A stretch of 64,000 nt of DNA from Imbricaverruca yamaguchii (taxonomy: Eukaryota; Arthropoda; Thecostraca; Neoverrucidae), in the NCBI GenBank assembly GCA_034440575.1, contig JAOTOL010001242.1:346501-410500 (forward strand). The letters are read 5' to 3'. Below are positions 11,841-23,186 of the stretch, piece after piece. Position numbers and translations under genes: made by a program. Positions within the stretch are counted from its first letter, which is position 1. Each line of letters starts with the position of its first letter. The notes beneath the pieces are model-generated. The model had not been told where the DNA came from. It saw nothing but the letters and a program-made list of their open reading frames with translations, and ran no database searches.

Positions 11841-13900
11841 AATGTAGCATCACATAGTTCAATCTACTATTATCTAAACTAACAAACTCATATATTATAA
11901 CACTATGCCAATTGCCAATACAGCACATGCTGAATGAGTGATGTAGAGCCTGCCAGCTGCAGAGATCTTTATTTCCATGCCAATCTCTGATTTCTTTTAT
12001 TTCCTTCCAAGTGGGCTATGCTCTATACCAGTGTGAAAATATTGGTTTTTCGTTAGGTGTGAGATGTCGAAACGAGCACAGTAGGATGCCGAAATTTGTC
12101 ATGAAATTAGTATCATTCCAAGTGCCTTTGATGTTTTTCAAACTTAAATTTGGGCCAATGTTTGTACCCTCATCATTTGTTTTGATATTCAAATGTTAGG
12201 AAGAGCTTTATTTGTGATAGCGAGATAAAAAAAAATAATATATACCCTGGGGATGTTCACATTACGAATAATCCATTTACCTGAAATTGCATTGCCAATA
12301 TTCATGTTACATGTACCACCACCCCTTATCAAGAGCATGATCATGCTACTTAACAAACGAGGTAATGTTAGAAAGGAGACACTTCATAAGAAGCAGGATG
12401 TCTATATTGTTATATCTATATGTTCATCAAGAAGCAGGATGTCTATATTTCTTGAAGCAGGATGTCAATTGAGTGTTCAGAAAGTGGTAAATTCCACCCT
12501 ATTTTGCGAATAATGTAACACTGCTCTATACACACCAGAATTTTTAAAACCTACATCATCCAACTCAACCTAGCCCATCCTGGTTTTGAAGAGAACATTT
12601 TTTTTTGTCAGTTTTGTGTTAATTTTCCAACCCATGAGAGCTTAACCTAATGCTAACCTAACCAAATTGAACCACTTATTGAAGTAGAATGTTCATAAAA
12701 CTTGTTTTGTAGATACATTAAACTGCAACAATACTGAACAAAGTACAACTCAAATGGTTATGTTGCTCCTCTACTAGGTACAAGGCCTCAATTAATTTGT
12801 TAGGCTGAATTTAGAATGCTGTATTTAGGCCATGACATTTATATACAAGAAGCTCCTCAGTGCAAATGGGCAAAATGTAGACTAACATGTTGAAGCTTAC
12901 CAGGGAAATTTTGGTACATTTGTATGTTAATGTGATGTATTCATTTTTCAAAAGTGTTCTCCCAGTACATCATTGATGAACATGTATAAGACATATTGAC
13001 CAATCATTCTCCCTGCAACTGATTACTTTTCAGTTGGAAAGCAAAATATCTAGAAATGGGCTTGGTGTCTCATCTGTGAAGCATGCCAGATTTTGATGGG
13101 GTCTTTTGGGTATGTACCTAGACTTGCATGCAGAAGGGCCTCCAGGGATGCATTAGAGAGTTTCAGGTGGGCACAAGTGCCAGAACTGCACAAGAAGGTA
13201 GGCCAGTGCATCAGAAACAGGCCAGACTATCCAGCATTACCTTTCATTGACTACCTGACCCACTTTACCTTGCATTAATTGCCTGACCATCACCATGTTA
13301 CCTTTTCTGTATTACCTGACCATTACCACTGTACATCTGCTCCTTTATATAATCGTTAACACTGTGCCTTTCCTCCATTACCTGTCATTACCATGGTACT
13401 CTTTCTCCCTGGTGGCTTCCCCAGATCCTACACCTATCCACGCACCTTGGCGCTGCACACAATTGAAGCCAAGTAACCTCCTGCAATCAACTGCAGACAT
13501 ATGTGGCACTGTTGTTTGTTGTAGTTTTCTCCAGTTGTTGTTATTTTTTCTTGTTATTTTTTAAGTTGTATGTGAAATGTCAGTGTATTATTTGACTACC
13601 TCCACCAGGTAATCGTCCCTGCATCAGCCACACCATCTGTCTGCCCATCACCAATTAGTTCTCATTGAAAGTCATCAACAGGGCTAGCCAATGGTGTATT
13701 ATAGCTTAGAATATGTCATAAAAAGTCTAGAGCAGTATTGCCATCACACTTCACCCAAAAGCTACCAAAATTGGTGGCATGCCTACTGACTGGAGCAAAA
13801 TGTGAACTTCCTAAGAGTCTGTGGGCCCAGTCTTGAGAAGTTGTGATGGAAGCTTGAACATCATATTGGTATCCAAGGAGACTGGCTGGCTCATAAAGCT
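11841..13900. other. intergenic DNA with small local repeats
   Basis: Three short copies of 'gaagcaggatgtc' lie at about 12411-12466. A degenerate tandem array of about 40-bp units containing 'ttacctgaccattacc' lies at about 13240-13415. No gene recognised. Confidence 0.5.
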
Positions 13901-14019
13901 CATTAGGGGCCAGAATTAGCATGTTTGGTTTAAAAAAAATAAACAGAAGGGCCATGAGTACTCCCCACCCCCACAAGTCATTATTGCACTTTGAGAACCC
14001 CCCCCCCAAAAAAAAAAAA

Positions 14020-14420
14020 AAGAAGCTTTACACACATTTTACCTGGATGAAGAGCCAATTTTTTGCTTTTTTCTTTGCCAAGCCAATTTGCTCAGCTATG
14101 CTTTTCTTGAGTTGGACATAGAAAATTCAAGTGGAAGTTTGTATTTCAGTGCTTGAATGCATTCTTCAAAAACAACTTTTCAAATAACAAATATTGAAAG
14201 ACCCGGTAAGGTTGGGTTGTGTTTTTGTAGTTCAAAATGTTTGAGAAAAATTGATTTTGGTATTTTCCATATTTTATAGAATTGATTTCTCATAAAAAAA
14301 AATGTTAGGCTGGCCTAGGTTTGCTTATGTTAGTTCTTTTTGCTTTTGAACATTTATATGCTATATTACACAACTCCAGGCCCATTTTTGCCATTATTTT
14401 CCCTGCATACTAAAAGTATG
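14020..14420. repeat. dispersed 'TTTTACCT..ATGAAG' repeat
   Basis: The block around 'ttacacacattttacc' plus 'gatgaag' recurs near 4150, 5868 and 61607, each time followed by T-rich sequence and GGTTAG-containing tracts. It is a diverged dispersed family with no coding capacity seen. Confidence 0.6.
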
Positions 14421-15354
14421 CATTTGTGGAAGAAGTGGGTGACCACATCATGTTAACCACATTTCTTAATATTACATTAGAAATAGAAATTCAAAGATTT
14501 CACGAAGTACAATAACGTGTAAATTTACCAATGTTTGTGAGAGTCTGAGAATGTGTCAGTCCCCAAGATCAATTTGGTCTAGACCTAGCCACAGTCAAGA
14601 CCCAACTTGTGACTAAAGTTGTTGCAGTGACCTTGAAATTGAGCCAGAACCCAGACATATGTTGGGCTACAAATGGTAAGTCTTCTCTGAAAATATAATT
14701 GGACAACATCGAAAAACAAAGTGTCTCTTCCAACATATGACACCTGATTTTCATCTTAAGTAGCTGAAAAAGCCTATCAAGTTTCATATCCCACCAATGT
14801 GATGTACATTGCAGTAAGCAATTGCCTATTAGTAGTAGTAAGCAACATGCTACTTAGGTATGTAATGTGATCAATGATGAGAAAATCTGCATAGAATTGT
14901 GGTGGTAACAAGGTTGTGAAGTATGGAAAATTGTTGGTCATTCTTATCTCCTGCGTGCCTCACATACCAGTTTTTATTTTTCTTCAAAAGTTTAGTTCAT
15001 GACACCGGATTTTGAATGCCATTTTCCAAGAGTGGTACTTGGGTAGTTCTTGATACCTCAGAGGGCAAATCTGCCCCATCCCATCCTTGAATTTTGAATG
15101 TGAAAGCTCCTGCCAAGCACATGCTAAATGTCATAGCTGTTTTGCGCAATTCTGCGACTCTTGTACCTGTTTGAACATTGGAGAACATGTGGTTGGATAA
15201 ATTTATCCTATAATACCAGGCAGAAGATGACAGAGATGAATGCTGAAGATTGAAGTTCCGACAAAGAAAAGGATGTGCTGTGGATTAAAAAATGTGTTAA
15301 ATATGGATGATGCATCAGATTATGCATTTTGTGGTGGGGTGACAATGAATCTTC
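14421..15354. other. intergenic DNA, nothing recognised
   Basis: AT-rich unique-looking sequence. No splice-supported ORF and no clear repeat visible by eye. Confidence 0.4.
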
Positions 15355-15356
15355 AT

Positions 15357-15708
15357 GTCACTATTATTTTCCAATCTTGCATGTATTATGGTATATGCCA
15401 GTGGCTTGCATCTACTTGCAGCAAGGGCAAACATACCTAAGGGGTCGAACCTGCCTCCTTTGAAAGTCACCACATTTTTATACATGCTTTTTTCTCAAAG
15501 AGATCATTTTAATCAAAATAATACCACGAACCTAATTTTCCCATTAAGCGGTTTCGAGCTACCAAAAGTATATCCAAATGGAAGTGCTAGTCTCGTGTTC
15601 TTTTTTTGGTTTTTTTTTTTGCCTCCTTCAACTTGCTTTGGAGATGGTCTTGGTGAATCCCATGTGTTTGTAGGACCCATGTGCACTTTCAATGCATCAG
15701 ATACTTAT
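15357..15708. repeat. left arm of a large inverted repeat (part 1)
   Basis: Matches 18770-19136 in reverse orientation at roughly 85% identity by eye. Blocks include 'ccaatcttgcatgtattatg', 'tgcagcaagggcaaac' and 'aggacccatgtgcactttc'. The arm is broken here by a LINE and resumes at 17181. Confidence 0.85.
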
Positions 15709-17180
15709 GTAAAAGGGCAAATGTAGTTCCTATTTTCAAGAAAGGAGAAAGAGGGAAAGTTGAAAACTATAGGCCAATAAGTCTCACATCCCTAGTCTGC
15801 AAGGTACTCGAATCAATTATCAAGGATAGAATAGTTAGTTATCTGGAAGGTAGCAGATTGATTCAAGATACTCGATATGGATTTAGAAAAGAACGATCGT
15901 GTCTCACAAACCTCTTGGACTTTTTGAACTTCGCCACAGAACAATTTGATCAGGGAAATCAGGTTGATGTAGCATATCCTGACTTTAGTAAGGCCTTTGA
16001 CAAGGTACCCCATAAACGGTTAATGATACAGCTTCAGTCCCATGGTATTGCAGGTAGCATCTTAAAATGGATAGAGTTGTGGCTTTCAGATAGACAGCAA
16101 AGAGTGATGCTAAATGGTACAAAGTCATCATGGCAAAATGTTCTTAGTGGAGTCCCCCAGGGGTCAGTACTAGGGCCATTACTGTTCATTATATTTGTAA
16201 ATAACATTGAAAGTGGCCTAAGCAGTAAAGTTTTGAAATTTGCAGATGATTTGAAGGTCTTTAGGGCAATAACAGGTCAGGATGAGCATATCTCGCTGCA
16301 AAAAGACTTAGACGAACTTGTGAAGTGGTCCGAAGAATGGCAAATGAAATTTAACTTTGATAAGTGCAAAATCATGCATGTAGGTAAGCAGCATATGAAG
16401 GCTCCATACTTGATGGGTGGCCAAGTGCTATCAGTGACTCAACAGGAGAAGTATTTAGGTGTTATTCTAAACACAAAACTGGGGGCATCAGAACAGACCA
16501 AGGAAGCCAGGAAGAAGGCACTGAGAATGCTCGGGGCAATAAATAGGAATGTATCATACAGAAGTGAGGAAGTGATCAGGAAGCTTTACTGTGCATACGT
16601 CAGGCCACATTTGGAATACTGCATCCAAGCTTGGTCTCCTAGCTATGAAAAAGATTGTTGGCTTTTGGAGAGAGTACAAAAGAGGGCTACACAAATGGTT
16701 AATGGCATGAGCAACCTGGCATATGAGGAAAGATTGAAGAAATTGAATATGTTTTCACTTAGATATAGAAGGCTGAGAGGAGATCTCATCGAGGTCTTTA
16801 AATTTGTCAATGGTCTGGAGAGGGGATACCTTGGGGAAATGTTTGAATTTAACAGAAATGATGCAATTAGAGGTCATAAATTCAAAATTAAAATTAACCA
16901 CAGCAGAACAATTTAAGGAAAACTTTCTTCACCAACAGGGTAGTGGAACACTGGAACCAGCTGCCAGAAAACATCGTCAGTAGCAACACATTGAACATCT
17001 TTAAAAAACAGCATAGACAATCATTATAAAAATAGAGGGCTTGCTTTTCAGTATTACAGGGAGGGATGATTGGCAGATTTGGTGGGCAACTGGTTCAGTG
17101 TACAGAGTGCAACCAAGAAGGGCCCTTGTGGCTCAGAGTTGCACTAATCTTTTATGTCTTTATGTTTATGTCTTTATGTT
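15709..17180 (+). mobile_element. 5'-truncated CR1-like LINE
   Basis: Encodes most of a non-LTR reverse transcriptase: the fingers motif NYRPISLTS, the palm motif DFSKAFDKVPH, GVPQGSVLGPLLF and the catalytic FADD, followed by a thumb/C-terminal region ending in a typical CR1/jockey-like tail. The main frame runs from about 15720 to the TAA at 16914-16916. The tail continues in another frame, so there is a frameshift near 16.9 kb. Upstream endonuclease and ORF1 are absent (5' truncation). The 3' end carries a TTTATGTC-type 8-mer repeat, as expected for this clade. It interrupts an inverted-repeat arm. Confidence 0.9.
15720..16916 (+). pseudogene. LINE reverse transcriptase fragment
   Basis: About 398 codons of reverse transcriptase inside the truncated LINE. 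Motifs in order are FKKGERGKVENYRPIS at the start, SKAFDKVPH, PQGSVLGPL, FADDLK and a downstream KCKIMHVG block. A palm residue usually Leu is Pro in 'AYPDFSKAF'. The element has no start region and a frameshifted C terminus, so it cannot be autonomous. Confidence 0.88.
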
Positions 17181-17240
17181 TCTAGGCACCCGGAGTGTTT
17201 ATTTGGTGCCCCGGCGCACTGTCACTTTCTCGGTGGAACC
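17181..17240. repeat. left arm of the large inverted repeat (part 2)
   Basis: Resumes exactly where part 1 stopped: the block 'ggtgccccggcgcactgtca' is the reverse of sequence at about 18733-18752. The uninterrupted right arm therefore serves as an empty-site reference for the LINE insertion. Confidence 0.8.
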
Positions 17241-17720
17241 CGGTGTGCTTTAAGGAAACTGGTACGTTTTCTGGATCCAAATGTCTTTTTATGACACACC
17301 TGCATTGATTTCGGGCACCGATGCGAATTCGTGTGGCTTTTGGCATGAATTGTTGGTGTCTCGAGTGTATTTGTGTGCCCCATCGCGACGTTTTGGGGCC
17401 TCAGCTCGATTTTGTATCTTTGCATTAGTTAGCTGGGCCTCTATGTCACAAAATCAAGGCATGAGGCGATTTGCCGTAGTCTCTTGTGATTTTTTTTAAA
17501 GCCCGGGTCGATTTTTGTAAAGGCTCTTGTGTGATATCTCGGGGCTTCAGTCGATTTTTCGAGCCCCTTGCACGATATGTTGTGCCCCGACATAATTTGT
17601 TGGACCCTGGCACGTTTTACTTCGATCCCCGACGTGCTTCACTTTGGCGATATTTGCTTGACTCCAGTGGTTTTCAGGGTCCAGATTAATTTTTGTTCGT
17701 TCCCAGTGCTTAACTCTTCA
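17185..17720. repeat. degenerate ~30-bp tandem repeats
   Basis: Loose units of about 30 bp of the form 'ccccGRCRYGMTTTTTTCG', for example around 'gtcgatttttcgagcccc'. Similar degenerate arrays occur on the opposite strand at 32.8-34.3 and 38.9-39.65 kb and on this strand at 46.55-46.9 kb. Confidence 0.55.
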
Positions 17721-18009
17721 GGGTCTCTGCTTCACTCTTTTTTTTAGTCCAGCGCAATTTTTCCGAGCAAATGTGAGATTGCATGGGGCTCAGCACCTCT
17801 CGGGTTGGAGTGGCGGACGATGTCCCCTTTTGGCCCCGGTCCCCTCTTCGATACGCGGCTGACGTGAATACCGTGTATTGGTGATGTGGGAGCTGCTCCA
17901 ACATCACCTATATGAAATAATTCCGCAGGAAAGAACTCAAGGTAATTTGTGAAGAAAACAATCCGAATTTCTTTGCCCTCAAAAACAAACTTTAAAGCTG
18001 TTTAGTTAC

Positions 18010-18722
18010 AGAACATTGATCTGACCGAACCGACCAAAACATAATCCCTGTGTTTGGTTTATGGAGTTGAACATGTGTCATGTGGATACCTTAACCCGCG
18101 CCGTCTTCTGGGGTCTACAACCGCCCCTTAGTAGTGAACGAAAGGCTCGCGGCAGCGTGTCGATATTTGGCATACCTTTTCCCACATTTGACATATTGTG
18201 TCTAACTTTTGAAGTCGGGTCATCCAGGGTCAACGAGTTAGTCTAGGTCAAGTGAGGTCACCTACAAAAACGTTCAACTAGTGATCACGCTTTAATTGAT
18301 GTGGGTATGTTAATGAAACGTTGAGCATCTGCTTATCTTTATAGTTTCAACAAAACGTACGAGAGGAATTTATCATTTTTTCCGTGTTTGACTCCGTATT
18401 AATTTTGCATATTTGCCTATTCAAATCGAGTTCAAATCGAAGATTCTGGTTAAAGTGAGCACGTTTTATTAGAGCAGGTTGATTTCGAACAACATGTTTC
18501 GGTCTGCTCGGCCCATTGGAAAAGGAAAAGTAAAGAAAACTTGAAAACTCAAATTTTTGGATAAAGAAAAATGACTTTTGGGTGGCCGTAGAAATGTATG
18601 GTTCTGGTCGATTTCGCTGTCCTTTACTGATTATTCCATTTTTTTCTTTCTTCAAATATCCCCCAAAATGAACTCCCCAGAGCCAAAAACCATAATGTGT
18701 CATGAAAATTTTGATTGGTTCC
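18010..18722 (-). repeat. dispersed repeat family R1, copy 1
   Basis: On the - strand this matches 52470-53100 and 57460-58175. Shared landmarks are 'tttttggctctgggg', the T-rich block before 'gcagaccgaa', 'aaagtttcatt' and the end with 'tgttgaccc' and 'gatgtgggaaaa'. About 700 bp per copy, diverged, no ORF kept. Identity unknown; a decayed DNA transposon is possible. Confidence 0.75.
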
Positions 18723-19136
18723 ATTGAGAAAGTGACAGTGCGCCGGGGCACCAAATAAACACACCGGGTGCCTAAAAAATAAGCATTCGAGGCCTCGAAA
18801 GTGCACATGGGTCCTACAAACACATGGGGTTCACCAGGACCATCTCTAAAGCAAGCTGAAGGAGGCAAAGAAACATAATTCCAAAAAAGAGCACAAGACT
18901 AGCCCCTCCGTTTGGATATTCTTTTGGTAGTTTGAAACCACTTAATGGGAAAATTAGGTTGGTGGTAATATTTTGATTAAAATGATCCCTTCGATAAAAA
19001 GCATGTGTAAAAATCTGGTGACTTTCAAAGGAAGTAGGTTTGACTGCTTAGGTCTGTTTGCCCTTGCTGCAAGTAGATGCAAGCCACTGGTTTATACCAT
19101 AATACATGCAAGATTGGAAAATAATAGCTACATGAG
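18723..19136. repeat. right arm of the large inverted repeat
   Basis: Reverse copy of 15357-15708 plus 17181-17240 without the LINE. The inner region (17241-18722) includes one R1 repeat copy. Confidence 0.85.
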
Positions 19137-19159
19137 GATTACATAATAAATTAGGTTGT

Positions 19160-20157
19160 ACTCTGTAGCTAGATTTTAAAAAGCCTTTGACACTGTCAAC
19201 ATCAGCATTTGGTTACAAAAATTGAACTTTATTTGCTTTAGGGGAATTATATATAAACTATTAAACTCACACCTAGCAAATAGATCTCAAGGAACCAACA
19301 TACATGACATCATTTCCCAACCATTAGATATCACAAAAGGTGTTCCTCAAGGTTCGATTCTTGGACCTCTGCTATTTACTATATGCATTAACGATCTATG
19401 CAATGTTTCCAATTTGGCTAGTTTTTACCTATTTGCAGATGACACTGCCATAACTATTACAGCTAATGATAATTGTGAATTGTAAACTAAAGTAAATGAG
19501 GTAATACCCAAAATAATTGCATAGTTTCATACCAACAGATTATCTATTAATGCTGATACGACTGGATATCAGATTTTTGCCCAGGAAACCATGTGATGAT
19601 GTTCATGTCAAAATAAATACTTCCAATATTATGAAGCATAGCTGTATAAATTATTTAGGTGTATTCATTGATGAAGTCAGGACATGGAAAAACCATATAA
19701 GTGCCATCTCTTCAAAACTAAAACTGAGCAGGAATATTGGAATTATAGGCAAATCTAGGTACTTTCTATCAGCTTGTGAATTGCTTCGTATGTATAATTC
19801 TTTAATATTGCCATATCTACATTACTGTGTTGTTGTCTGGGGAAGTATGTGCCACTCTAAGCTCGACAAGATTATTAAGTTGCTAAAGTGTGTTATTAGG
19901 ATTGTTGACAAGAAACCTTACTTATACCATATAAATGAACTGTTTATCAAGCATAGAGTTCTAAAGTTTCCGTACCTTGTCGATGAGCAATGTATTTACA
20001 TCATGTTAGGCTTTCTAAATCAATCATTACTAGCACCTTTTTCTGATATGTTTCAACTTCATGAACAAGGTGGCTTTCTCAAAGCAGCATTCTCAAAGTT
20101 GCAGGTTACAGTTGTCAAATGCCAGGATGCATCATTCAAGTCAGGGCCTTTGAGTGA
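19160..20157 (+). mobile_element. second 5'-truncated LINE fragment
   Basis: Begins inside the palm motif (DFKKAFDTVN) and continues through GVPQGSILGPLLFT and FADDTA, then a C-terminal region to about 20157, with stop codons near 19482 and 19522. It is a different lineage from the LINE at 15.7 kb, jockey/CR1 superclade by motif style. It ends next to a (TA)n tract that may be its tail. Confidence 0.85.
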
Positions 20158-20185
20158 TCACAATTTCCCAAGGGCTCAAAAGCAG

Positions 20186-20187
<2 letters not shown>

Positions 20188-20241
<54 letters not shown>
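20188..20241. repeat. (TA)n microsatellite
   Basis: About 54 bp of TA repeat immediately 3' of the second LINE fragment. Confidence 0.95.
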
Positions 20242-20246
<5 letters not shown>

Positions 20247-20717
20247 TCTATATATGAGGGTTGCAATGCTGCCAATTTCTGATTATTGTGTTTCAAATGT
20301 GCATCTTGCACACTATTTCAAACTTCAAGGACGTATTTTCAGTGTTTGTTCTTTGTTTTTTGGTTATTTATATGCTGCCATCATTTGGAACCTTTGATGC
20401 TCATGAATCTAAAAATCGACCGAAAAGGAACTTCTAGAATTTGGTATGTCCACATTCGGCCTTAGAAGTCTTAGTTCCATGTGCTATGACACCAAAAACT
20501 GGCGCGCATAAATGTGTAAAAGCATGCGTAAGGGAAGTACAAATATTGTGCACACTGTTCTAAATAGCAATGTCTACGTTTTGTTTTATTATTCTCTCAG
20601 GAGACAGCCAGTGCTAGGGAGCAGTGTACGTGCCACCCACCACCAGTTGAGGTGCTCAGGTGTGTAATATCTAGGGATCGAGGCTGTCAGCCAATGAATG
20701 GTGGTGGGGCATTTTAG
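20242..20717. other. region upstream of ERAL1
   Basis: Likely holds the ERAL1 promoter and perhaps an untranslated first exon, because 'cattttag' at 20710-20717 is a usable splice acceptor directly before the GC-rich frame. No TATA box or other element could be assigned. Confidence 0.4.
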
Positions 20718-20771
20718 GTGTGGTCGTGCGGCAGACGAGACAGACCGGGTACGGAGCGCGCCACTGGTCGG

Positions 20772-22130
20772 ATGGCTATCGTCAGCTCTGCTCGCCTCGT
20801 GTGGCCGGTGACCGTCGGTGTCGGCCGCGCGTCGCTGTCGCTCTCGGACGGCGCGTCCGTCCGCTTGGCACACCTGCCTGAGCCCGCGCTGCGCCGCGTG
20901 CCCACCGACGAGACGGAGAGCGCCGCACTGCTGCGCCGGCCACAGCGGCAGCCCGAGCAGCGCCGGCTTCACGTGGTCGTCCTCGGCATCCCCAACAGCG
21001 GCAAATCGACCCTGGTGAACAGCCTGCTGCGGTGGCCCGTATGCTCGGTCTCCAGCAAGGTGCACACCACGCGCACGAGCAGCCGCGCCGTGCTCACGGC
21101 CGGCCACACTCAACTGGTGCTGGAGGACACGCCCGGTCTGGTGACGGACGCCGAGCGGCGCCGACACGGCCTCGACGAGGAGCTGCTGCGCGAGCCGGCG
21201 GCTGCGCTGCGCCGCGCTGATCTGGTCTGTGTGCTCCATGACGTGTCGGACACGCGCAATAGCGCCGGCCTCAGCGCCAAGGTGCAGCGGCTGCTGTTCG
21301 CCGAGCCGCACCGGCCGGCCGTGCTCGTGCTCACCAAGGTGGACACGCTGCTGCGCAAGCGCCGCCTGCTAGAGCTCACCCACCACCTGACCGAGGGCTG
21401 CGTGGACGGTGACCAGCTGGAGCCGCAGCAGAGACAGCAATGGACCCGCAGCGGGCCGGCCGCCGCCGCGCCTGACCGGCAACAGCAGCTGCGCGCGCTC
21501 GGCGTCCAGCTGGCCGACGGCTACGTGGACCGCGACGCTGTGCCGTCGCCGCCGGACGCCGAGCATCGCCACTTGGTGCTGACCGGCGAGGCGCACCAGC
21601 TGACTGACCAGCAACTGGCCACGCTCAGCCACCGCTGGCGCACGTGGCCGCTGTTCCGTCGAGTGTTTATGACGGCGGCGCTGCACGCCGACGGCGTGTC
21701 GCCGCTGTGCGAGTTCCTGGTGGCGGCGGCGCGGCCGGCGCCGTGGCGGTTCTCCGCCGAGCTGGTGACCGACCGGCGGCCGCGCCAGCTGGCCGTGGAC
21801 ATGGTACGCGCGCGCCTGCTGGAGCACCTGCCGGCGGAGGTGCCGTACCGCGTGCGGTGCGAGGTGACCCAGTGGGAGCGAGACCTGGCCGATGTGCTGG
21901 CTGTGGAGATGCGGCTCGAGTGTGATAATCTGCAGCACAGCCGCATTCTGTTGCGCCGCATCCGGGCCGTGGCTCGGGACGCCGAGCAGGGCCTGCGCGA
22001 CACGTTCCGCTGCGAGCTGGTGCTGCGACTCGACGTGCACCCGAGGCCGCCCAACTGGGGTCGCAGCGCGCCTCGGCTGGACTTGGGCAGCAAGGGCTCC
22101 GAGGATGACTGGGCTCGAGAATATGCATAG
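20772..22130 (+). CDS. ERAL1, mitochondrial Era-like GTPase
   Basis: Orthologue of the Era-family GTPase that binds 12S rRNA and assists small mitoribosomal subunit assembly in the matrix. From ATG 20772 the frame gives 452 residues, close to human ERAL1 (437). GTPase motifs are in order: G1 GIPNSGKS (about residue 75), G2/switch region VHTTR, G3 DTPG, G4 TKVD in place of NKVD, and a G5-like TAAL. A family-typical insert separates G4 and G5, followed by the conserved LLEHLPAEVPYRV block and a C-terminal KH region. The first 40 residues are Arg/Ser-rich, fitting a mitochondrial targeting peptide. The frame is open upstream to a possible acceptor at 20717, so an upstream exon could extend the N terminus. 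Oddity: the KH loop lacks GxxG. OTUD6B lies about 1 kb downstream on the same strand. Confidence 0.93.
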   Translation: MAIVSSARLVWPVTVGVGRASLSLSDGASVRLAHLPEPALRRVPTDETESAALLRRPQRQPEQRRLHVVVLGIPNSGKSTLVNSLLRWPVCSVSSKVHTTRTSSRAVLTAGHTQLVLEDTPGLVTDAERRRHGLDEELLREPAAALRRADLVCVLHDVSDTRNSAGLSAKVQRLLFAEPHRPAVLVLTKVDTLLRKRRLLELTHHLTEGCVDGDQLEPQQRQQWTRSGPAAAAPDRQQQLRALGVQLADGYVDRDAVPSPPDAEHRHLVLTGEAHQLTDQQLATLSHRWRTWPLFRRVFMTAALHADGVSPLCEFLVAAARPAPWRFSAELVTDRRPRQLAVDMVRARLLEHLPAEVPYRVRCEVTQWERDLADVLAVEMRLECDNLQHSRILLRRIRAVARDAEQGLRDTFRCELVLRLDVHPRPPNWGRSAPRLDLGSKGSEDDWAREYA

Positions 22131-23107
22131 CTGCTACAGTGACGTAGACAGATGCGATGGCCAGATCCCTGTAGCAGAGTGCCGGGGGCTTGTGCTTGCG
22201 TGCATTGGTTGTAACAGCGCATGTTTCGGGCGAGCTTGTGGCATGTATGCCATTCATAATTGGTGTGTGCTGATTTCCCTTGTGGATTACACGTGCCTTC
22301 ATGAGTCAGCTTTAATCTGAGTGTGACAGCACGACGTTTCGGGATGGAGCTGCTGAGTGTTGTGTTCATGTTTATTCTTGAGCTTCCTTAAAATTCACAG
22401 GTTATGCAGTTCATTTATGGTAACGGAATATGCAAAATTGTATTCCCGGCAAAGAGAAAGAACGGGGATTCAACATCAGACACGGCAACATTGCGTACGT
22501 CACCTTTTAACCATATGACCAGAATGTATCCCCATCAGGATATACGGAAGGTGGACTCACCAGGTGGTTAGTTTTTCATAAAGTAAGATGTATTTGAAGA
22601 GAGCAAAATAGCAGGAATGTGAAGACAAGCAGCGATGACGCCTGATGATGATGCCTCTCCAACCAGAGAAAGAGATGTCCTGTTCTCTATGAGATTGTGG
22701 TAGCTACCTCAGGAGAGCCTTGTTCAGTTCAAGACTTCATGGCAGTTCCGAAACTCTCCTGTGGCCTCGGAGGCCACTATCGTCCCATGTGTCAAGTAGT
22801 CCCCAGCCTCGTAACAGTGGCTGCATCCCTCGTCAGTCGCGTAGCAACGCACACAACTGGCGACCCGCGTATGGTCCGGAAATTGTGTTATTAGTGCTCT
22901 TCTCAACTCCAAACAAACATTATATGTGCAGGTAAGAAGAACAAAAGCAGGTTAGGAGAACCAAAAAGATAATAACCCGGCGCACCCTGAAGTATCGATG
23001 GTAACATTTCATCGCACCTGTTTCCGAGCATGTTCCCTTGAGTAGAAATGTGATGCGGGATAGACGGAAGCCTGTTCATTTTGTCTTCAGCGTGAGCGAG
23101 TTTCGGT
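22131..23107. other. ERAL1-OTUD6B intergenic region
   Basis: 977 bp that should hold the ERAL1 3' UTR and OTUD6B promoter. No clear AATAAA was found close to the ERAL1 stop. No further gene seen. Confidence 0.4.
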
Positions 23108-23186
23108 ATGGAGGGGAGCCCGAATGCAGAGGACCAGCTATCGGCTCTCGCTGCCAAGCACAAACTGGAGAAGAAGGTGCTTCAAG
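23108..23186 (+). CDS. OTUD6B exon 1
   Basis: Encodes the first 26 residues plus one base (phase 1). ATG 23108 is preceded in frame by TGA at 23093-23095. Ends in the helical block LEKKVLQ. Donor is g|gtgcgt at 23187. Confidence 0.88.

Noticed and set aside
20589..22369. Long - strand and alternative + strand frames across ERAL1
   Set aside because: Shadows of a GC-rich coding exon. Only the + strand frame from 20772 carries GTPase motifs.
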